A stretch of DNA of 18,818 nt from positions 1-18,818 of the forward strand of contig UQDV01000041.1 in the NCBI GenBank assembly GCA_900539945.1. The letters are read 5' to 3'. This document shows, piece by piece, positions 15,443 to 18,818 of the stretch. Made by a program: the position numbers and the translations under genes. Numbering within the stretch: position 1 is the first letter of the stretch; the number at the start of each line of letters is the position of its first letter. The notes under the pieces were generated by a model. It saw only the letters and a program-made list of their open reading frames with translations. It was not told the DNA's origin and searched no databases. The DNA comes from an uncultured Faecalibacterium sp. Its GTDB lineage: Bacteria > Bacillota > Clostridia > Oscillospirales > Ruminococcaceae.

Positions 15443-15487
15443 CCATGCGTTTCCATCCTGAATGCCGCCCGGCGGTCTCTGCAACTT

Positions 15488-15504
15488 TTTATCGAAATGC
15501 AACA
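15488..15504 (+). promoter_or_regulatory. Motif upstream of galK shared with the AEC gene region
   Basis: TTTATCGAAATGCAACA here closely matches TTTATCG-TT-AAATGCAACA at 14336-14354, differing by a 2-bp insertion. In addition GCAAC at 15481-15485 recurs at 15499-15503, an 18-bp spacing. It lies just before the probable galK promoter. Confidence 0.4.
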
Positions 15505-15512
15505 ATAACACA

Positions 15513-15541
15513 TGGTTTTTTGCGTTTGGATTTACTATTAT
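15513..15541 (+). promoter_or_regulatory. Candidate promoter of galK-galT
   Basis: TATTAT (15536-15541) is a plausible -10 box; TGGTTT (15513-15518), 17 bp upstream, is a poor -35, which would suit an activator-dependent promoter. Transcription would start near 15548, giving a leader of about 70 nt. Confidence 0.4.
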
Positions 15542-15552
15542 AGAAGCAGACA

Positions 15553-15582
15553 GGTGCCCCGCTTCGCTGCGGGCATGGCACC
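15553..15582 (+). other. Stable hairpin in the galK leader
   Basis: GGTGCC (15553-15558) pairs with GGCACC (15577-15582), and inside it CCGC (15559-15562) pairs with GCGG (15569-15572). There is no T-run after it, so it is not a standard terminator. It begins about 5 nt after the expected transcript start and may protect the 5' end or take part in regulation. Confidence 0.5.
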
Positions 15583-15618
15583 GCTTATCCCGTGACCATC
15601 ACAAGAGGAGGATTTCTC

Positions 15619-16905
15619 ATGATGAAGCCCATTTCCATCTGGAAGCAGGAGCTGTCTGATGGCGTGCACACTGCGCGTCTGGCATCGCTCTACTGCTGTG
15701 CTCCTGAACAGACCCCCGCACAGGCTGCCCGCTATGAGGCAGTGCTGAACGGACTGGAAGCCACCTTTGGCACCCACGCTGAGGCTGGCTTATACAGCGC
15801 CCCCGGCCGCACCGAGATCGGCGGCAATCATACCGACCACCAGCACGGCCGCGTGCTGGCCGGCAGCGTGAACATTGACATGATCGCTGCTGCCGCCCCC
15901 AACAGCCTGAACCAGCTGCGGGTACAGAGCGAGGGCTATGATCTGTGCGTCATCGACTTGGCTGACCTTGCTGCCCGCAAGGAGGAAGAAAACACCACCA
16001 TGTCCCTGCTGCGCGGCGAGTGTGAAGCGTTCCGCCAGCGGGGTGCAGCCCTCTCCGGTCTGGACGTATACGTTGCTTCCAACGTGCCCAAGGGCAGCGG
16101 CGTTTCGTCCTCGGCCGCCTTTGAGGTGCTGATCGGCGTGATCCTGAACGACTGCTTCATGACCAAAAAGGTCTCCCCCATCGAGATCGCACAGATCGGC
16201 CAGTGGGCGGAGAATGTCTACTTTGGCAAGCCCTGCGGTTTGATGGACCAGATGGCTTCCAGCGTGGGCAACATCATCACCATTGATTTTGCTGACCCCG
16301 CCCACCCGGATGTGGAACCGGTGCAGGTGGACTTTTCCAAGGCAGGCCTGGCCCTGTGCATCCTGGATTCCTGTGCCGACCATGCCGACCTGACCGACGA
16401 GTACGCTGCCGTGCCCGCCGAGTGCCGCGCCGTGGCTGCCGTGTGCGGCGGTGAAGTTCTGCGGGACGTGCCCTTTGACACCTTCCTCGCAAAGCTCCCG
16501 GAGTGCCGCAGACAGTGCGGTGACCGCGCCGTGCTGCGCGCCTTCCACTTCTATGCCGACAACGACCGCGTGGCCCAGCAGGTGGCTGCCCTGCGCGGCG
16601 GTGACTTTGACGCCTTCCTGCAGCTGGTCACCGCTTCCGGCGACAGCAGCTGGGAGTACCTGCAGAACGTGATCCCCGCCGGGTACAAAGAGCATCAGGA
16701 AATGGGCGTGACCATTGCGGCCGCCAAGCATTACCTGCAGGGCAAGGGTGCCGTGCGTGTGCACGGCGGCGGCTTTGCCGGTACGGCACAGGCCTTTGTG
16801 CCGGTGGACATGCTGGCCGACTTCAAAGCACACATGGAAGCCATCCTCGGTGAGGGCCGCTGCCATGTGCTGAGCATCCGTCCGGAAGGAGGTGCTGTGC
16901 TGTGA
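15619..16905 (+). CDS. galK: Galactokinase (GHMP kinase family)
   Basis: GalK phosphorylates galactose at C1 with ATP, the entry step of the Leloir pathway. The 428-residue product has the GHMP motifs in order: PGRTEIGGNHTDHQHG (62-77), the ATP-binding loop VPKGSGVSSSAA (156-167), the catalytic-base region CGLMDQMAS with Asp210, and VHGGGFAGTA (381-390). Arg64, His71 and Asp73 are kept, but the Glu of the usual GEHTDY is Asn70. There is about 20-30 residues more at the N-terminus than in common galactokinases (about 390 residues). AGGAGG lies 7 nt before the ATG. The stop overlaps the GTG of galT, so the two are translated together. The partner gene makes galactose the most likely substrate. 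Confidence 0.92.
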   Translation: MMKPISIWKQELSDGVHTARLASLYCCAPEQTPAQAARYEAVLNGLEATFGTHAEAGLYSAPGRTEIGGNHTDHQHGRVLAGSVNIDMIAAAAPNSLNQLRVQSEGYDLCVIDLADLAARKEEENTTMSLLRGECEAFRQRGAALSGLDVYVASNVPKGSGVSSSAAFEVLIGVILNDCFMTKKVSPIEIAQIGQWAENVYFGKPCGLMDQMASSVGNIITIDFADPAHPDVEPVQVDFSKAGLALCILDSCADHADLTDEYAAVPAECRAVAAVCGGEVLRDVPFDTFLAKLPECRRQCGDRAVLRAFHFYADNDRVAQQVAALRGGDFDAFLQLVTASGDSSWEYLQNVIPAGYKEHQEMGVTIAAAKHYLQGKGAVRVHGGGFAGTAQAFVPVDMLADFKAHMEAILGEGRCHVLSIRPEGGAVL

Positions 16906-18401
16906 TCTCCACTGCCATTCAGCAGCTCGTCAACTATGGTCTGGACACCGGTCTGATCCTGCCCGATGACGAGATCTACATCCGCAATCAGCTGCTCATG
17001 ACCATGCAGCTGGACGACTTTACCGCCCCCGAGGGTGAGGTGTGCTACACCGACCTGGAAAGCATCCTGAAAACGCTGGTGGACGATGCCGTGGCCCGCG
17101 GCGTGTGTGCCGACAACAGCACCGCACGCGACCTGTTCGACACCAAACTCATGGGCGTGCTGACGCCGCGTCCCAGCATTGTGCGCGCCAACTTTGAGGA
17201 GCGCTACGAGAACGAGGGCCCGCAGGCCGCCACCGACTGGTTCTATAAGTTCAGCCAGGACACGGATTATATCCGCCGCTACCGCATCAAGCGGGACCTG
17301 AAGTGGGTGACCAAGACGCCTTACGGTGATCTGGACATCACCATCAACCTTTCCAAGCCGGAAAAGGACCCCAAGGCCATCGCCGCTGCCAAGCTGGCCC
17401 CCCAGAGCGCCTACCCCAAGTGCCAGCTGTGCGCCGAGAACGAGGGCTATGCGGGCCGCATGAACCATCCCGCCCGCGAGAACCACCGCATCATCCCGCT
17501 GACCATCAACGACAGCGCCTGGAACCTGCAGTACAGCCCCTATGTGTACTACAACGAACACTGCATCGTGTTCAACAACCAGCACACACCCATGAAGATC
17601 GAGCGGGCCACCTTCCGCAAGCTGCTGGATTTTGTGGGCCTGTTCCCCCACTATTTCGTGGGCAGCAACGCTGACCTGCCCATCGTGGGCGGCAGCATCC
17701 TGAGCCACGACCACTTCCAGGGCGGCCACTATGAATTTGCCATGGCCAAGGCCCCCATCGAAAAGGCATGGGCGTTCCCCGGCTTTGAGGACGTGGAGGC
17801 CGGCATCGTACACTGGCCCATGAGCTGCATCCGCCTGACCTGCGAGGATGATGAGCGTCTGGTGGAGCTGGCCGACAAGATCCTGACCGCCTGGCGCGGC
17901 TACACGGATGAGAGCTGCTTCCTCTTTGCCGAGACCGACGGCGAGCCCCACAACACCATTACCCCCATTGCCCGCATGCGGGATGGCAAATACCAGCTGG
18001 ATCTGGTGTTGCGCAACAACATCACCACACCGGAACACCCGCTGGGCGTGTTCCACCCCCATGCCAAGCTGCACCACATCAAAAAGGAGAACATTGGCCT
18101 TATCGAGGTCATGGGTCTGGCCGTGCTGCCCAGCCGCCTGAAGCAGGAACTGTTTGATCTGGCAGACGTGCTGGTGGCCCGCACCCCCGTCAGCGAGTAC
18201 CCCGAAACGCTGCAGAAGCACGCGGAGTGGGCGCAGGACATTCTGGCCCGTCACCCGGAGCTGAACGGCGACACCGTGCACCTCATCCTGCAGGATGAGG
18301 TGGGCCAGGTGTTCGCACAGGTGCTGGCCGATGCCGGTGTGTACAAGCTGGACGAAGCCGGTCGCGCCGGGTTCGTGCGGTTCCTTGCCAGCGTAAAATA
18401 A
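16902..18401 (+). CDS. galT: UDP-glucose--hexose-1-phosphate uridylyltransferase, class II
   Basis: GalT moves UMP from UDP-glucose to galactose-1-phosphate. The 499-residue length and the motifs fit the class II (Firmicute) family, which is longer than the E. coli type of about 350 residues. The nucleotidylated-histidine region is SHDHFQGGHY, with His269 and His271, the counterpart of HPHPQ in class I. CQLC near residue 175 may bind metal as the early CxxC of class I does. HPLGVFHPH and KKENIGLIEVMGLAVLP are family signatures in the C-terminal half. The GTG start overlaps the galK stop; AGGAGG lies 9 nt upstream. With galK it covers the first two Leloir steps. Confidence 0.94.
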   Translation: MISTAIQQLVNYGLDTGLILPDDEIYIRNQLLMTMQLDDFTAPEGEVCYTDLESILKTLVDDAVARGVCADNSTARDLFDTKLMGVLTPRPSIVRANFEERYENEGPQAATDWFYKFSQDTDYIRRYRIKRDLKWVTKTPYGDLDITINLSKPEKDPKAIAAAKLAPQSAYPKCQLCAENEGYAGRMNHPARENHRIIPLTINDSAWNLQYSPYVYYNEHCIVFNNQHTPMKIERATFRKLLDFVGLFPHYFVGSNADLPIVGGSILSHDHFQGGHYEFAMAKAPIEKAWAFPGFEDVEAGIVHWPMSCIRLTCEDDERLVELADKILTAWRGYTDESCFLFAETDGEPHNTITPIARMRDGKYQLDLVLRNNITTPEHPLGVFHPHAKLHHIKKENIGLIEVMGLAVLPSRLKQELFDLADVLVARTPVSEYPETLQKHAEWAQDILARHPELNGDTVHLILQDEVGQVFAQVLADAGVYKLDEAGRAGFVRFLASVK

Positions 18402-18416
18402 CCTCAAAACATCACA

Positions 18417-18446
18417 GGCCCCGCCGCAGATCTCATCGGCGGGGCC
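18417..18446 (+). terminator. GC-rich stem-loop between galT and cutC
   Basis: GGCCCCGCCG (18417-18426) pairs perfectly with CGGCGGGGCC (18437-18446), with a 10-nt loop. Only TT follows, so termination may be partial; it could reduce or separate cutC expression, or protect the galKT message at its 3' end. Confidence 0.6.
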
Positions 18447-18470
18447 TTGCCATACAAGGAGGAAACGTTT

Positions 18471-18818
18471 ATGCCTTATACTCTGGAAGTCTGCGTGGAC
18501 AGCACGGCCAGTGCTCTGGCCGCAAAGCGCGGCGGAGCCGACCGACTGGAACTGTGTGCCGACCTGGTGATCGGCGGCACCACCCCCAGCCTTGCCCTGC
18601 TGCGGCAGGTCAAAGCCGAGACCGGACTGCCGGTGCGGGCACTGCTGCGTCCCCGCTTTGGTGATTTCTGCTACGACCGCTACGAGCTGGCCCAGATGGA
18701 GCAGTCGGCCGCAGAGCTGGTGGAAGCCGGGGCGGACGGCATCGTCACCGGCGTGCTCACCCCGGACGGCGCACTGGATGTGGACGCCCTGCGTCCCATC
18801 TACGCTGCTGCCCGCCGG
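18471..18818 (+). CDS. cutC: CutC family protein (partial, 3' end outside the window)
   Basis: The first 116 codons are present. MPYTLEVCVDSTASALAAKRGGADRLELCADL is the diagnostic CutC opening: strand 1 of a TIM barrel, then the GADRIELC motif. GGTTPSLALLR and a strand with VRALLRPRFGDFCY follow, then EAGADGIVTGVLTPDG, all in the family order. CutC was linked to copper tolerance in E. coli, though its biochemical role is uncertain. AGGAGG-type GGAGG lies 7 nt before the ATG. It follows galT after a GC-rich hairpin in the same direction, so it may be partly cotranscribed. Its C-terminal half is beyond the window. Confidence 0.9.
   Translation, partial: MPYTLEVCVDSTASALAAKRGGADRLELCADLVIGGTTPSLALLRQVKAETGLPVRALLRPRFGDFCYDRYELAQMEQSAAELVEAGADGIVTGVLTPDGALDVDALRPIYAAARR

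Larger units (their letters stand above)
15297..15618 (+). other. 322-bp regulatory gap between the AEC gene and galK
   Basis: I see no gene here. The sequence is much more AT-rich than its neighbours and holds several short dyads. GCAAAT/ATTTGC is at 15339-15354. A possible AEC terminator is at 15362-15403, a palindrome at 15426-15442, a motif shared with the AEC upstream region at 15488-15504, and a -10-like box at 15536-15541. A leader hairpin at 15553-15582 and the galK ribosome site close it. Confidence 0.7.

Noticed and set aside
16731..18407. 558-codon minus-strand frame opposite galT
   Set aside because: galT is intact with its signature motifs; the reverse frame is a composition effect.
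1..18818. CRISPR array, insertion sequence, prophage or defence island
   Set aside because: No regularly spaced repeats, transposase, integrase, phage structural or defence-type genes are visible in any frame.

Overview
The window looks like chromosomal DNA of a GC-rich gut Firmicute, most likely Faecalibacterium or a close relative in the Ruminococcaceae/Oscillospiraceae. The signs are strong AGGAGG-type ribosome sites, sigma-A-type promoters in AT-rich gaps, a TTG start for uvrA and GTG starts for uvrB and galT, compact CCG/CTG/GCC-rich coding, a class II galT, and protein sequences of clostridial type. This is inference; no database search was possible. I see no phage, insertion sequence, CRISPR array or clear defence system. 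Most genes belong to recognised families, so I do not claim a novel system. The least explained material is regulatory DNA between genes and a decayed patch at the left edge.

Left edge (1-960). The start of a secreted or membrane-anchored protein runs leftward off the window. Behind it is the C-terminal stump of an amidohydrolase gene. A non-coding stretch follows, then a leftward tRNA-Pro(GGG) with a consensus promoter, a leader hairpin and a strong terminator. Part of the tRNA 3' end plus terminator is repeated about 70 bp further on, a possible trace of integration or recombination.

DNA repair block (957-6689, minus strand). The order of transcription is radC, uvrB, uvrA. uvrB has its own good promoter just after radC, and uvrA overlaps the end of uvrB. 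UvrA and UvrB are two parts of the nucleotide excision repair complex.

Middle block (6848-11348). A rightward trio encodes an RluA-type pseudouridine synthase, a small PAS protein and a CAT-like acetyltransferase, and ends at a bidirectional terminator. Facing it are a MATE efflux pump and, upstream of that on the same strand, an AraC-family regulator with an N-terminal cupin-like domain.

Right block (11519-18818). An MFS transporter diverges from araC and converges on a small bacterial PH-domain protein. A nucleoid-associated protein gene and an AEC-family transporter follow. Then come galK and galT, which overlap, and the start of cutC. GalK phosphorylates galactose and GalT exchanges galactose-1-phosphate with UDP-glucose; no galE or aldose 1-epimerase lies inside the window. 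A 28-bp near-palindrome precedes the AEC gene, and a related sequence lies upstream of galK, hinting at a shared regulator.
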